Shown here: positions 55,415 to 64,000 of the stretch, piece by piece
Layout of the letters: the number at the start of each line of letters is the position of its first letter
Numbering within the stretch: position 1 is the stretch's first letter
From: an uncultured Clostridia bacterium
GTDB taxonomy: Bacteria > Bacillota > Clostridia > UBA1381
NCBI GenBank assembly: GCA_944392335.1
Contig: CALXWJ010000097.1
Coordinates: forward strand, 62,001 to 126,000
Length of the DNA stretch: 64,000 bases
Direction of reading: 5' to 3'
Notes under the pieces: model-generated
Seen by the model: only the letters and a program-made list of their open reading frames with translations
Databases searched by the model: none
Told to the model about the DNA's origin: nothing
Program-made: the position numbers and the translations under genes

Positions 55415-57277
55415 ATGAATAAATTTATGTTGGGATGTAATTACTGGGCATCTAATGCCGGAACGGAAATGTGGAAAAATTGGGATGAAAAGGCTGTCAG
55501 AAGAGATTTGGAGATACTCACAAAATACGGAGTTGAATATATGAGAGTTTTTCCGAATTGGAGAGATTTTCAGCCGATAATCCCATTAATGGAAGGTCAG
55601 GGAAAAATAATGGAATATCGTCTTGAAGGCGATGTTGTTCCGCAAAATCCATATTTTCTGGATGAGGAAATGATGAACAGGTTTTTGGTTTTTTGTGATA
55701 TTTGTGAAGAATACAATATAAAACTTATTGTTGGATTATTGACCGGATGGATGAGCGGAAGATTGTTTATACCTGCCGCGTTATTTGGAAAAAATTTATT
55801 TACCGATGCTGTTGCATTGCTGTTTGAACAAAGATTTATAAAAGGATTTGTTTCAAGATTTAAAGATAAAAAATGCATATATGCATGGGATTTGGGAAAT
55901 GAGTGTAATTGTATGTCACCATCTGATAATAATTTTGTTTCGGAAAATTGGACGGGAATAATATCCAATGCAATAAAAGCAAATGACAATACACGTCCCG
56001 TTGTATCGGGAATGCATTCTTTGGGAGCCGATCCTCTTTCAACTTGGTCAATAAAAGGCCAGGCGGAATTTAATGATATATTGACCACGCATCCATATCC
56101 GTATTGGGTAGGGTATACAAGAAAAGATGAAATCGGAACATTTCGTACAACAATGCATGCAGCCTGTGAAACAAAATTATATGCGGATATAGGCAGAAAA
56201 CCATGCCTTGTTGAGGAAATCGGAACAATGGGACCGATGATGTGCAGCAACGAAAGAGCGAGCGATTTTTTAAGATGTAATATGTTTTCAAATTGGGCAA
56301 ACGGTTCATTGGGTGTTATGTGGTGGTGTGCAAACGAGCAGACAAACCTTACAACCGTGCCTTATACATGGAATATGTGCGAAGTAGAATTGGGAATGAT
56401 CGACTCAAACGGTAAACCAAAGCCGGTTTTAAAAGAAATGGGGAAGTTTTCTGAATTTTTAAACAATTTGGATTTTACACTTCCTAAAGCAAAAACAGAT
56501 GCGGTATGTATATTAACCCAATCACAAAGCCAGTGGGGAGTTGCTTATATGACATACTGTCTTGCAAAACAGGCAGGTATGAATATTGACTTTACATATT
56601 GTTCTCAAAAATTGCCTGAATCAGAGGTCTATCTTCTTCCATCGATAAATATGCATTGGGTCATGCCCGGAAAAAATTATGCACAGTTGAAACAACGGGT
56701 ATATGACGGTGCAGCATTATATATATCGAATGAAGATGGAATACTTTCCGGATTTGAGGAACTGACAGGTTTAAAAGTCATGGACGCATCACTGAAAAAT
56801 GAAAAAGGATTTTTGGTGCTTGATAAGGAGAAAATAGAATTTAGTCGTAACAGACAATTCAGAACATCAGAAAACGGTGCACAGGTCATAGCATATGACA
56901 ATCTGAATATCCCCGCGGTTTCAAAGTTTGATTATGGTAAAGGTACTGTTTATTATGTTAATTTCCCGATAGAAAGTATGCTTTTGGATGAATCCGATGC
57001 ATTTGATAAAAATTATTATAAAATATATAAAAAAATTTTTAAAAACATTATAAAAAAGCATGATGTAATATCAGAAAATCCTTATATTGCAGTAACGGAA
57101 CACATTGAAGGTAATGATTTTTATTGTATTGCAATCAATCATTCTCCGGTTTGCCAAAAACCTGATTTTATCTTGAATAATTGCGTTATTGATAAAATCT
57201 ACTATGGAAATATCAATGAAATTGATCCTTTTGATGCCGTTGTATTTAAATATACTAAAGGGACTGTAGCAAAATGA
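55415..57277 (+). CDS. GH5-like glycoside hydrolase with glutamine-amidotransferase-like domain, cytoplasmic
   Basis: ATG 55415 has TGAGGA 8 bases upstream; a TTG at 55394 has none. The 620 residues contain a TIM barrel (about 1-360) with the clan GH-A acid/base in IYAWDLGNECNC (E163) and probable nucleophile in CLVEEIGTMG (E268), plus THPYPYW in between. A C-terminal GATase-like domain (about 365-520) resembles those of GH42 enzymes. Sequence resembles endo/exo beta-mannanase or beta-mannosidase-like GH5 members, but GH2-like or other clan A families are possible. No signal peptide, so it works on imported oligosaccharides. It is the last gene before the IS remnant. Confidence 0.78.
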   Translation: MNKFMLGCNYWASNAGTEMWKNWDEKAVRRDLEILTKYGVEYMRVFPNWRDFQPIIPLMEGQGKIMEYRLEGDVVPQNPYFLDEEMMNRFLVFCDICEEYNIKLIVGLLTGWMSGRLFIPAALFGKNLFTDAVALLFEQRFIKGFVSRFKDKKCIYAWDLGNECNCMSPSDNNFVSENWTGIISNAIKANDNTRPVVSGMHSLGADPLSTWSIKGQAEFNDILTTHPYPYWVGYTRKDEIGTFRTTMHAACETKLYADIGRKPCLVEEIGTMGPMMCSNERASDFLRCNMFSNWANGSLGVMWWCANEQTNLTTVPYTWNMCEVELGMIDSNGKPKPVLKEMGKFSEFLNNLDFTLPKAKTDAVCILTQSQSQWGVAYMTYCLAKQAGMNIDFTYCSQKLPESEVYLLPSINMHWVMPGKNYAQLKQRVYDGAALYISNEDGILSGFEELTGLKVMDASLKNEKGFLVLDKEKIEFSRNRQFRTSENGAQVIAYDNLNIPAVSKFDYGKGTVYYVNFPIESMLLDESDAFDKNYYKIYKKIFKNIIKKHDVISENPYIAVTEHIEGNDFYCIAINHSPVCQKPDFILNNCVIDKIYYGNINEIDPFDAVVFKYTKGTVAK

Positions 57278-57377
57278 TATAATCCCATTAGAGTAGATAC
57301 ATGAAATAACAAAAAAATAGGCTATTTGTCAATAGTTGGGGTAAAATAATTAAAATGAAATTTTGTACCAAACAGCT

Positions 57378-57718
57378 GTCATCAGGCAGCTGTTTGTTCA
57401 TTTGTTGCTTTTTGATTAGAAAACATATGTAAAATACGATTTCTAAATCTATTAAAGCTCTTATAACCGCATACATTTCTCTTAAGTACCTTAATTTTAT
57501 TGTTACAATCTTAAGTAAAACTATTTGTAATTGTAGCGGCAAATGAATTTTTAATACCGATATACCAATGCCGCATCGTATCTGCATATTTTTCAAATTG
57601 TGGTATACCGCATTTTTCAGTATATTTTATCCATTTAAGCATTGCTTCTTGAGCAGAAGTTGTATCTTTATTAGAAAGGATTTTTAGACATTGCTCTTTG
57701 TACCAATAGGCTCTGCTT
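57378..57718 (-). pseudogene. ISL3 transposase, C-terminal fragment with internal stop
   Basis: Minus-strand translation from 57718 gives MLKWIKYTEKCGIPQFEKYA, then HWYIGIKNSFAATITNSFT, a TAA stop at about 57510-57508, then CNNKIKVLKRNVCGYKSFNR and RILHMF. This is the typical C-terminus of ISL3 transposases. The 5' part is cut off exactly where repeat copy D begins (57719), so the gene is dead. Confidence 0.8.
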
Positions 57719-57806
57719 AAATAAGGGCTTGTCCCGTCTTGGGAGAGGACAAGAGCACTGCACAGCAGTGCTGTAATCAGTGGGAGATTGTACTCTCACT
57801 GATTAT
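57719..57806 (+). repeat. Structured dispersed repeat, copy D (short)
   Basis: It begins ATAAGGGCTTGTCCCGTCTT and has CTTGTCC/GGACAAG, a short variable hairpin CACTGC/GCAGTG (ACA loop) in place of the GGCGATT/AATCGCC hairpin of copy C, and the long TAATCAGTG/CACTGATTA hairpin, and then ends at a run of six T. It lacks the GC-rich last hairpin. It sits inside the ISL3 remnant, between the two transposase fragments. An 11-bp direct repeat (GAGGACAAGAG) occurs at 57745-57755 in the copy and at 57818-57828 in the transposase zinc-finger codons. Confidence 0.8.
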
Positions 57807-57900
57807 TTTTTCGCAATGAGGACAAGAGTGTTCTTTTCTTTCCGATTCTGCATAAATAGTTAAATTTTTTTCGTTATTTTCATTTTTTTTGCAGGCTTTA
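57807..57900 (-). pseudogene. ISL3 transposase, N-terminal zinc-finger fragment
   Basis: On the minus strand this encodes CKKNENNEKNLTIYAESE followed by RKEHSCPHCE, with the CPHC motif that starts ISL3 transposases. It lies just inside the right terminal repeat, where the gene start belongs, and is cut at repeat copy D. The fragment is short, so identity rests on the motif and position. Confidence 0.6.
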
Positions 57901-57921
57901 TTTGTTTACCCCAACATTTAT

Positions 57922-57974
57922 TATAGAGCCAGAAGTTTATAGCTTCTCAGGGGCTTCTGTATTTTGGCTCTATA
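57922..57974. repeat. Inverted repeat overlapping the ISL3 end
   Basis: TATAGAGCCA (57922-57931) pairs with TGGCTCTATA (57965-57974); an inner GAAG/CTTC pairing is also possible. The right arm resembles the ISL3 terminal sequence and may be a second or solo end. It also lies just past the stop of the minus-strand gene at 58011 and could terminate it, though without a T run. The remaining part of 57278-58010 shows nothing further. Confidence 0.5.
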
Positions 57975-58010
57975 AAAACGTGTTCGCACCACTGTTTTTC
58001 TGTATGATTA

Positions 58011-61000
58011 TTATAGAACAGCAGGAGTTGCATTGATTTTTATTTTACCGTCATTTGAATTTGCAATAATGGTATAAGTACCGTCGCAAAGTCTGGTCAC
58101 ATTGGATGCTCCCTCGAAATAATAATCATATTTTCCATTCAGGCAAATAACAAAACAAGGGGATCGGGAAGAGGTCAATGCTTCAAATGAAACGCCTTTA
58201 TTCTCTTTTTCCCACACGGTATTATAAATAAGTGACATAAAACCACCTGTTACATTACCGCTTATATAATAAGCATTAAACCAAAGCATAACAGGAGTGG
58301 ATAACCCTGAAAACTGATGAAATCCGGCGCCGCGTTTGTTTTCAAGCATAAAAAGCTCATAGCAGTTATATGTGTTATTTGCTTCATTGCTCCATATAGA
58401 CAAAGCAGTTTCAGCAATTTGATATGCAAATTCATATTCTCCATGATCAAGCAGACTTTTCCATAATATCCATTGATGCGGCATCCATACAGAGCCGTTC
58501 CAATAGCCCGATTTGCTGTAGTACGGAGCGTTTGCTGCAACAACACTGACTCCGCAGTCGGTCATCATATGGTATTTGATATTGTGGTACATAATATTAT
58601 TTTTTTCATTATCAGCAGAATATGAAATATATGGATATATTCCGTCAAACCCCATATTATAGTTAACATTTTCATGTGTGGTCAGAAAGCTGTTTTTTAC
58701 GCCGTTTGAATTGTGAATAACATAGGAGTAATAGCCGCTTTTGTTATCCCAAGCTAAGGAAAGGGCATTTTCATAATATGCAATATCATCGTCATACAGC
58801 TTTGTATCTTCTCCGATAAGAAGTGCGGCTAAACGCATAATTTTGGCAAATAGTACTGTTACAGCGGTTGTTATTACAGGTGTAGTGATTTTTTCCATAT
58901 GATTATCATGAATATACACCTGTGCAGGATAATCATCCCAGCCGCCTGAATTATAAAATAGGTGCCATGTATTCAAAAGCCCTGTCTTATGTTGATTGGG
59001 GGTATGCTTTAGGTCAGAAAAATAGCTGTAATACTGTTTCATAGATGGATAGTATTCTTTTAACAGTTCTGTATCGTCAGAGGTGTTTATCAGCTGCTGA
59101 TACAAAAATACCTGTGTCGGAACGGGCGAACCGTGAAGAATAAAAGGTGAATGAATATCGCCCGGCGGCGTTAAATAAGTATTCAGGCACTCGATTGCTC
59201 TTTGTCTGTCAATTGTCGAAAGCCCGAGACCAACAAAACCACTGTCCCATGTATAAAGGGAATCCCAGTTTCTCCCGGGCGCATTATGTTTTATATATTT
59301 TCCTCTGCAATAAATAGGGAAGACAACATTTGTCATCGTAACTGCAGCCATAAGATTTTGAGAAAACAGATATTTATCACCGGCTTTATTAGGTGTAAAG
59401 GCAAAACATTTTACAGGATATATTTCGTTTTTTGTATTACCTGCCGATATATGTATTTTTACTGTTTTTTGTTCATGCGGCTTTAAAAACACAGGTCTGA
59501 TAAATAAATCAGTAAAACGATTTTCTCCATTCATATTAAAATCTGTTGTAACATGATTATGTATATTTTTTGTTAAAGCTTCGGCAATGTTATCGCACTG
59601 AAAGCTTCTTATTACAAATTCATCTGCATCACAGGTAATGTTATATTCATGATTAAGAGTTGGGTATTTTACAGATAAAGAGTTATCTTTGGTTGTTATA
59701 ACAGGATTATTGTCGTTTGACTCTTTTTGAAAATATATATTTGAAAGATTGTCTCCGAGAAATATTGCATCAATTGAAATACCAATACCCTGATTTATTA
59801 AAGTCAGTTTACTTATTTTTGTTTTTGCTATATTAAAGGTATATAGCTTTGGAGTGTCGCTTTTTGGCAAAGTCGGTTCCTCAGGCGGTAATTCACCATC
59901 ATTTATTATGAATGTAACTGGTGCATTATCTGTACACTTATAACGTATACCTATTGATTGAGCTTCAATTTCCGAAAATGAATATGTAAGAAAATCTTTA
60001 TAATTGCAGAAAAATTCTGAGCTGATACCGTTGTTATCTGTAAAGTCAAAAAACCTTCCTTCTCCTCTAAATAGACCATCCTGCGGAAAAGTGTCAGAAA
60101 TGTGAGCGTCATAGTAATTAACTGCATTTATCATTTTTATATTATCGTTTTTAACAACTGTATATCTGTTCAATGGAATATGGTAATATGTAGGATATCT
60201 TAAACTCATTACAAAACTTGTTTGTAAGCTTTGAGGAATATCGGTATTATTATTATACTTAAGAATAAATTCGGCATTATTGTTTTTTTGAAGCATATGC
60301 ACATCAATATATACATTATCCTTCCATTCAAGCTCAAAGCGGTATACAATATGAGAAAAATCCGGTGTAGACTGCCATGCCTTTGCTCCGCTGTCATTTA
60401 TTGCACTTGTTGATAATACACTTCTTCTGAAAAAACCTGGAAATATATCGATATCAAAGCGAATGCCCTTTTCTTTGTCTGCAATATGAGAAAAACCGGA
60501 ATATTCTTTGTTGTATGGTCCCCATTCTGGAAGTGTCAAGTCATAAAACTTGTCAAATAACAATTTATCGTTATGTGCAGTCAGGTATGTATTTTTCTTA
60601 TTTTTTTCTGCTGTTTTTCTGCTTTGCTTCCTGTATTCAAGAGGTGTTATACCTGTTTTCTTTTTAAACACCCTTGAATAATAATTATAATCCTGAAAAC
60701 CTGTTTGATCGGCAATTTCTCGAACCTGCGCGTCTGTTGATTTTAAAAGACGCATTGAAGCGGTAATTCGTGTATTGTTAATATATTCGGTTATATTTTG
60801 TCCTGTTTCTTCCTTGAATAAATGCTGCAGATACGATTTGCTGCAATATATGAGAGAAGAAAGATATTCAATGCTTATATCCTGTTCATAGTTGTTATTT
60901 ATATATTGTATAACAGTATTTACCTTATTCAGATTATTAATTTTTTGATTATAATTTGTACTGGAGGAATCTATATAACTGTGATTTCTTAAAAGAAACA

Positions 61001-61430
61001 CCAAAATATTGTAAAGCTCACCTTTAATGATGGACTCATAGCCTATATCATGTTTTATGTATTCCTTTATAACACGTTCAAAACAGGATCTCATATATTC
61101 ATTACAGCTCACATGATTTTTAAATACATAATCCGGAAAATCAGCAATATAGAAAAAATGCGGAGATAAGACAAAACAGTAATATTCTGTACCTGTATCC
61201 ATGTAATCGCATTTATGCAGTTCATTTGAGTTTATAATGATAATATCGTTTTCGTATACATCATATTTCTTTTGACCGCATTGCACATATGCATGACCTT
61301 TTACGAAGTAAAGAATTTCAATATGTTCATGCCAATGATTGTGTATAGAAAGGTGATTGTTCCAATGATAAATAGTAATAGGCTGATTGGTTTTTCTGTG
61401 GACCGATTCGTAATTGTTTGTGTCGTTCAT
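58011..61430 (-). CDS. AraC-family regulator fused to a glycosidase-like (alpha/alpha)6 domain
   Basis: The protein of 1139 residues has no signal peptide. Residues 1-~110 are a cupin sensor (HWHEHIEILYFVKGHAYV) and ~185-285 an AraC double helix-turn-helix with DISIEYLSSLIYCSKSYLQHLFK and EIADQTGFQDYNYYSRVFKKKTGITPLEYRK. Then come beta-sandwich regions (about 300-690) and a helical barrel (about 700-1080) with GGWDDYPAQ near 830, GYWNGSVWMPHQWILW near 976 and FSGLSTPVMLWFN near 1060, which match the GH63/MGH1-type glucosidase family. The frame is continuous across the join. It is divergent from a beta-helix gene and may regulate it. A glycan sensed and bound or cleaved by the same molecule is inference. 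Confidence 0.82.
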   Translation of the reverse strand: MNDTNNYESVHRKTNQPITIYHWNNHLSIHNHWHEHIEILYFVKGHAYVQCGQKKYDVYENDIIIINSNELHKCDYMDTGTEYYCFVLSPHFFYIADFPDYVFKNHVSCNEYMRSCFERVIKEYIKHDIGYESIIKGELYNILVFLLRNHSYIDSSSTNYNQKINNLNKVNTVIQYINNNYEQDISIEYLSSLIYCSKSYLQHLFKEETGQNITEYINNTRITASMRLLKSTDAQVREIADQTGFQDYNYYSRVFKKKTGITPLEYRKQSRKTAEKNKKNTYLTAHNDKLLFDKFYDLTLPEWGPYNKEYSGFSHIADKEKGIRFDIDIFPGFFRRSVLSTSAINDSGAKAWQSTPDFSHIVYRFELEWKDNVYIDVHMLQKNNNAEFILKYNNNTDIPQSLQTSFVMSLRYPTYYHIPLNRYTVVKNDNIKMINAVNYYDAHISDTFPQDGLFRGEGRFFDFTDNNGISSEFFCNYKDFLTYSFSEIEAQSIGIRYKCTDNAPVTFIINDGELPPEEPTLPKSDTPKLYTFNIAKTKISKLTLINQGIGISIDAIFLGDNLSNIYFQKESNDNNPVITTKDNSLSVKYPTLNHEYNITCDADEFVIRSFQCDNIAEALTKNIHNHVTTDFNMNGENRFTDLFIRPVFLKPHEQKTVKIHISAGNTKNEIYPVKCFAFTPNKAGDKYLFSQNLMAAVTMTNVVFPIYCRGKYIKHNAPGRNWDSLYTWDSGFVGLGLSTIDRQRAIECLNTYLTPPGDIHSPFILHGSPVPTQVFLYQQLINTSDDTELLKEYYPSMKQYYSYFSDLKHTPNQHKTGLLNTWHLFYNSGGWDDYPAQVYIHDNHMEKITTPVITTAVTVLFAKIMRLAALLIGEDTKLYDDDIAYYENALSLAWDNKSGYYSYVIHNSNGVKNSFLTTHENVNYNMGFDGIYPYISYSADNEKNNIMYHNIKYHMMTDCGVSVVAANAPYYSKSGYWNGSVWMPHQWILWKSLLDHGEYEFAYQIAETALSIWSNEANNTYNCYELFMLENKRGAGFHQFSGLSTPVMLWFNAYYISGNVTGGFMSLIYNTVWEKENKGVSFEALTSSRSPCFVICLNGKYDYYFEGASNVTRLCDGTYTIIANSNDGKIKINATPAVL

Positions 61431-61501
61431 ATGGATTCTCCTTATAAAAACATAATTGTGCTACTGTTAAGCAGATAAATTCTATAAAAAATATAATTGA
61501 T

Positions 61502-61530
61502 ATTGTATACTAAAATTGTAAAATAGTCAA
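61502..61530 (-). promoter_or_regulatory. Sigma-A promoter of the AraC-glycosidase fusion gene
   Basis: On the minus strand TTGACT (61530-61525), 17 bases and TACAAT (61507-61502), about 70 bases before the ATG. Confidence 0.7.
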
Positions 61531-61664
61531 GAAATTTTAGAAAATATATCTAAAAAAATTAATTTTATAAGAAATTTTTATTATTAGAACATAAAAACTA
61601 AAAGCAGATTAGTCCATAAATTATTTTATATGTAAACTAACAGAAGAAATACGGAGGTATGATT

Positions 61665-64000
61665 ATGATGTTATTAAAAAAAGTAACAGCTTTAATGGCG
61701 GCGTTGTCGGTTGCTGCGGCGTATCTTCCAATAACAGGCTACAGCGAGGAAGCTGTCAGCTTTTATGTTTCGGTATCGGGGAACGATTCGGCTGACGGAA
61801 GCTTAGATTCACCGTTTCAAACTCTTGACAGGGCAAAGCAGGCAGTGTCAGAATACAAGAGTGAACGCGGATTGCCGGAAAATGGTATAACCGTTTATAT
61901 AAGAGAAGGTGAGTATTATCGCGACAGCACATTTTCTCTGGGAGAGCAGGACAGCGGTGAAGAGGGCAAACCTATAACATATAAGGCGTATAACGATGAG
62001 AATGTACGTATTCTCGGTGCGAAAAAAGTAGATACCAATAAATTTACCAAGGTGACGGATGCCGATACTTTAAAAAGAATACCTCCTGAGGCAAGAGGTG
62101 ATGTATATAGCTTAGATCTTTCCGAGCAGGGTGAATTTGAATTTGGTGTTATGAAACAATTCGGTACATATTATATAAGCGGATCATTTATCCCAAATGT
62201 ATATATTTCGGGAGAACAAATGACATTGGCCCGTTGGCCTGATGAAGGATATGTACTGACCGGGACGGTAATAGATCCGGGATCATCGGATGATCCGTTA
62301 GGAACAAAGCCTGCAGATATGGTCGGTGCAACCTTTAAATACGCCGATGACAGAGCTACACGCTGGAAAACCGCTGATGATGGCTGGCTGTATGGGTATT
62401 TGTCAAATAATTGGTCGGTAGTATCGGTAAAGATAAAATCTATAGATGAAAAAGAAAAAACTATCACTACCGTAGATTCCGCAACCTTTGGAGTATCTGA
62501 AGGCAACAGATATTATGCATTTAATATGCTTGAGGAATTAAGCACGCCGGGTGAATGGTATTATGACAGGAAAACACAAATATTCTACTTATATCCGCCG
62601 GAGGGATTTGTGCCGGGTGATGAAATGATAATTTCTCAGCTCGATGACGCACTTATTGAGTTTAACAGCTGCCATGACATAACGCTTGAGGGAATAACGG
62701 TGGAATGCGGCAAAGGATATCTATTGGATATTGATGATAACTCCAAAAATATTCTTGTCAACGGGTGCACGATCAAAAATTCCGGCGGGAGAGCCGTGAA
62801 TATGTATGGGAGAAATAACGGTATAACAAATTGCGATATATATAACACAAATAATGAATGTATCGGCGTAGGCGGCGGAATAGCCGATAATGAAAGCTTT
62901 GAACTTGCCGCAAACTACATTATAAACTGTGATCTTCATAATTTTGGACAGCAAAACACCGCGGCGCCGGGAATACTCCTCAGAGGACACGGTCAGATCA
63001 TAAGGAATAACCGTATTCACGCGGGACCGGGACAGGCAATTTCGGGCGGAGGATTTTTTTCAAAGATCGAATATAACGAAATATATGATGTTTTAAGAGA
63101 AACAGAAGACGCCGGGGCTATATATAACGGAAGAAGCTCACAAAACAGAGGTATGGTAATCGCAAACAATTATATACATGATATATACAGTGAGGGCACC
63201 GAAAGTGACGGTACGATAGGTATATATCTTGATGATTATGAAGCAGGTGTGATCGTAAGAGACAATATCCTTTATAATGTTTCCTCGCCGATATTCGGGC
63301 ATCATGGTTCGCAGAATATTATCGAAAATAATATCATAGTAAACAAGACTGCATCGGGCAACGGTTCGATATGGTGGAGCGACGGCGGTCCGGTGTGGGC
63401 ATATGAGGAAATGAAGACCACAAACAGCTCGGGAAAGCAATATTATGATACTCACACGGCTATAGACTGGACTAAAGAGCCATATGCCACATATTTCCCC
63501 GACGCCGTAAATGTTACTCCCGAAAATTGTTTGGATCCGTTTGATAATTCTATTATGAATAATCTGATCGTAAATCATTCGGATCTGAACATTGCAGAAA
63601 GAGTATGGGAGCTGTCGACAATTGAAAATAATCTGTTTTATGAATATGATCCGGGCTTTGTTGATTTGGAAAATGAAAATTTCGCACTTAGATCCGATTC
63701 CGAGGTTTATGAAAAAATACCTGATTTCAGAAGCCCCGATATGAGTAAAATAGGTCTTTACTACCATGAAGACAGACCTACAAATCCCGAAAGAGCCGAA
63801 ATAGATAATTTTACCCTTATCTCACCTGCCGATAATGCCGAATATGTCGCGGCGGATGAAACAGAGTTTGCGTGGAATGTATGCGCAAGGCTCGGCATCG
63901 ATCACTACAGACTTATTATAGCAAAGGATGAGGATTTTGAAAATATCGTTTTTGAAAGAAAGGTTTCGGGCATCAAAACAGAGATAAAGAGTCTTGATAC
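61665..64000 (+). CDS. Secreted right-handed beta-helix protein, 3' end missing
   Basis: The ATG at 61665 lies 7 bases after ACGGAGG and the frame stays open to the window edge (778 residues seen). A signal peptide (MMLLKKVTALMAALSVAAAY) is followed by YVSVSGNDSADGSLDSPFQT, the beta-helix entry motif, then TLARWPDEGYVLT and ELSTPGEWYYDRKTQ, the family signature of this window, and a repeat region with DAGAIYNGRSSQNRGMVIANN. An FN3-like domain begins near residue 715 (ADETEFAWNVCARLGIDHYRL). It is the fifth member of the family in the window. Its promoter region is shared with the divergent AraC-glycosidase gene. Confidence 0.85.
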   Translation, partial: MMLLKKVTALMAALSVAAAYLPITGYSEEAVSFYVSVSGNDSADGSLDSPFQTLDRAKQAVSEYKSERGLPENGITVYIREGEYYRDSTFSLGEQDSGEEGKPITYKAYNDENVRILGAKKVDTNKFTKVTDADTLKRIPPEARGDVYSLDLSEQGEFEFGVMKQFGTYYISGSFIPNVYISGEQMTLARWPDEGYVLTGTVIDPGSSDDPLGTKPADMVGATFKYADDRATRWKTADDGWLYGYLSNNWSVVSVKIKSIDEKEKTITTVDSATFGVSEGNRYYAFNMLEELSTPGEWYYDRKTQIFYLYPPEGFVPGDEMIISQLDDALIEFNSCHDITLEGITVECGKGYLLDIDDNSKNILVNGCTIKNSGGRAVNMYGRNNGITNCDIYNTNNECIGVGGGIADNESFELAANYIINCDLHNFGQQNTAAPGILLRGHGQIIRNNRIHAGPGQAISGGGFFSKIEYNEIYDVLRETEDAGAIYNGRSSQNRGMVIANNYIHDIYSEGTESDGTIGIYLDDYEAGVIVRDNILYNVSSPIFGHHGSQNIIENNIIVNKTASGNGSIWWSDGGPVWAYEEMKTTNSSGKQYYDTHTAIDWTKEPYATYFPDAVNVTPENCLDPFDNSIMNNLIVNHSDLNIAERVWELSTIENNLFYEYDPGFVDLENENFALRSDSEVYEKIPDFRSPDMSKIGLYYHEDRPTNPERAEIDNFTLISPADNAEYVAADETEFAWNVCARLGIDHYRLIIAKDEDFENIVFERKVSGIKTEIKSLD

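Larger units (their letters stand above)
57320..57930. mobile_element. Decayed ISL3-family insertion sequence
   Basis: Both ends carry related terminal inverted repeats: GGCT...GTTGGGGTAAA at 57320-57345 on the plus strand and GGCT...GTTGGGGTAAA at 57930-57905 on the minus strand. The interior encodes, on the minus strand, pieces of an ISL3 transposase. At ~611 bp it is less than half the usual ISL3 length, because the centre is missing and repeat copy D lies there. No flanking target duplication is visible (57312-57319 and 57931-57938 differ). Confidence 0.75.

Noticed and set aside
57288-57596. 102-residue minus-strand reading across the IS remnant
   Set aside because: The transposase match is in another minus-strand frame (HWYIGIKNSF...), so this reading is a shadow.
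57818-57828. A second copy of the GGACAAGAG block, seeming to be part of repeat D
   Set aside because: On the minus strand these bases code for the HSCPHC zinc-finger residues of the ISL3 transposase; I treat it as an 11-bp direct repeat, not part of the repeat element.
57312-57938. Target-site duplication of the ISL3 element
   Set aside because: The eight bases on the two sides (AAAAAATA and AGAAGTTT) differ.

Overview
The window is AT-rich and looks like a chromosome segment of an uncultured or little-studied anaerobic Clostridia-type Firmicute. Supporting signs are AGGAGG-type ribosome binding sites, near-consensus sigma-A promoters, SLH (S-layer homology) surface anchors, an FMN riboswitch ahead of a RibU-type transporter, and an indolepyruvate:ferredoxin oxidoreductase. 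The density of secreted right-handed beta-helix proteins with SLH proteins recalls gut pectin specialists such as Monoglobus; that comparison is from general knowledge and was not tested.

Region 1 (2-14532) is a surface polysaccharide locus: an SLH anchor (5' end missing), a second large SLH protein, two giant secreted beta-helix proteins and an SLH-anchored SGNH esterase. Region 2 (14818-25391) is metabolic: a sodium:solute symporter, an acyl-CoA ligase, then iorA-iorB, an EamA exporter, a GH42 beta-galactosidase, a PaaK-type phenylacetate-CoA ligase and a two-ACT-domain protein. Region 3 (25500-28975) holds an FMN riboswitch with terminator and ribU, then manA with an HPr-kinase-like P-loop protein and an S24/S26 peptidase-like protein, and a small TSCPD protein. 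Region 4 (29201-32176, minus strand) is an AraC regulator, a ribokinase-family kinase and a nucleoside hydrolase.

Region 5 (32449-53399) is a second surface locus, partly paralogous to region 1: beta-helix protein, SLH anchor, large SLH protein, stalk-domain protein, and three very large secreted proteins that share uncharacterised modules; one carries a beta-helix and one an SGNH esterase. Region 6 (53516-57277) encodes two proteins without signal peptides, a PHP-type metallohydrolase with a CBM9-like tail and a GH5-like glycosidase. Region 7 (57320-57930) is a decayed ISL3-type insertion sequence. Region 8 holds a 1139-residue AraC regulator fused to a glycosidase-like (alpha/alpha)6 barrel (minus strand), divergent from a fifth beta-helix protein that runs off the window.

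The likely theme is capture and depolymerisation of a plant or host glycan at the cell surface by SLH-anchored and secreted beta-helix proteins and esterases, followed by import and intracellular finishing by GH42, GH5-like and other enzymes. The most unusual items are: a dispersed ~150-170 bp structured repeat (copies near 18133, 31121, 44396 and 57719, and a fragment near 30160) whose stems are preserved while their sequences change; the AraC-glycosidase fusion; and a ~220-residue helical module shared by SLH anchors and the C-terminus of a secreted beta-helix protein, which could be a docking device.
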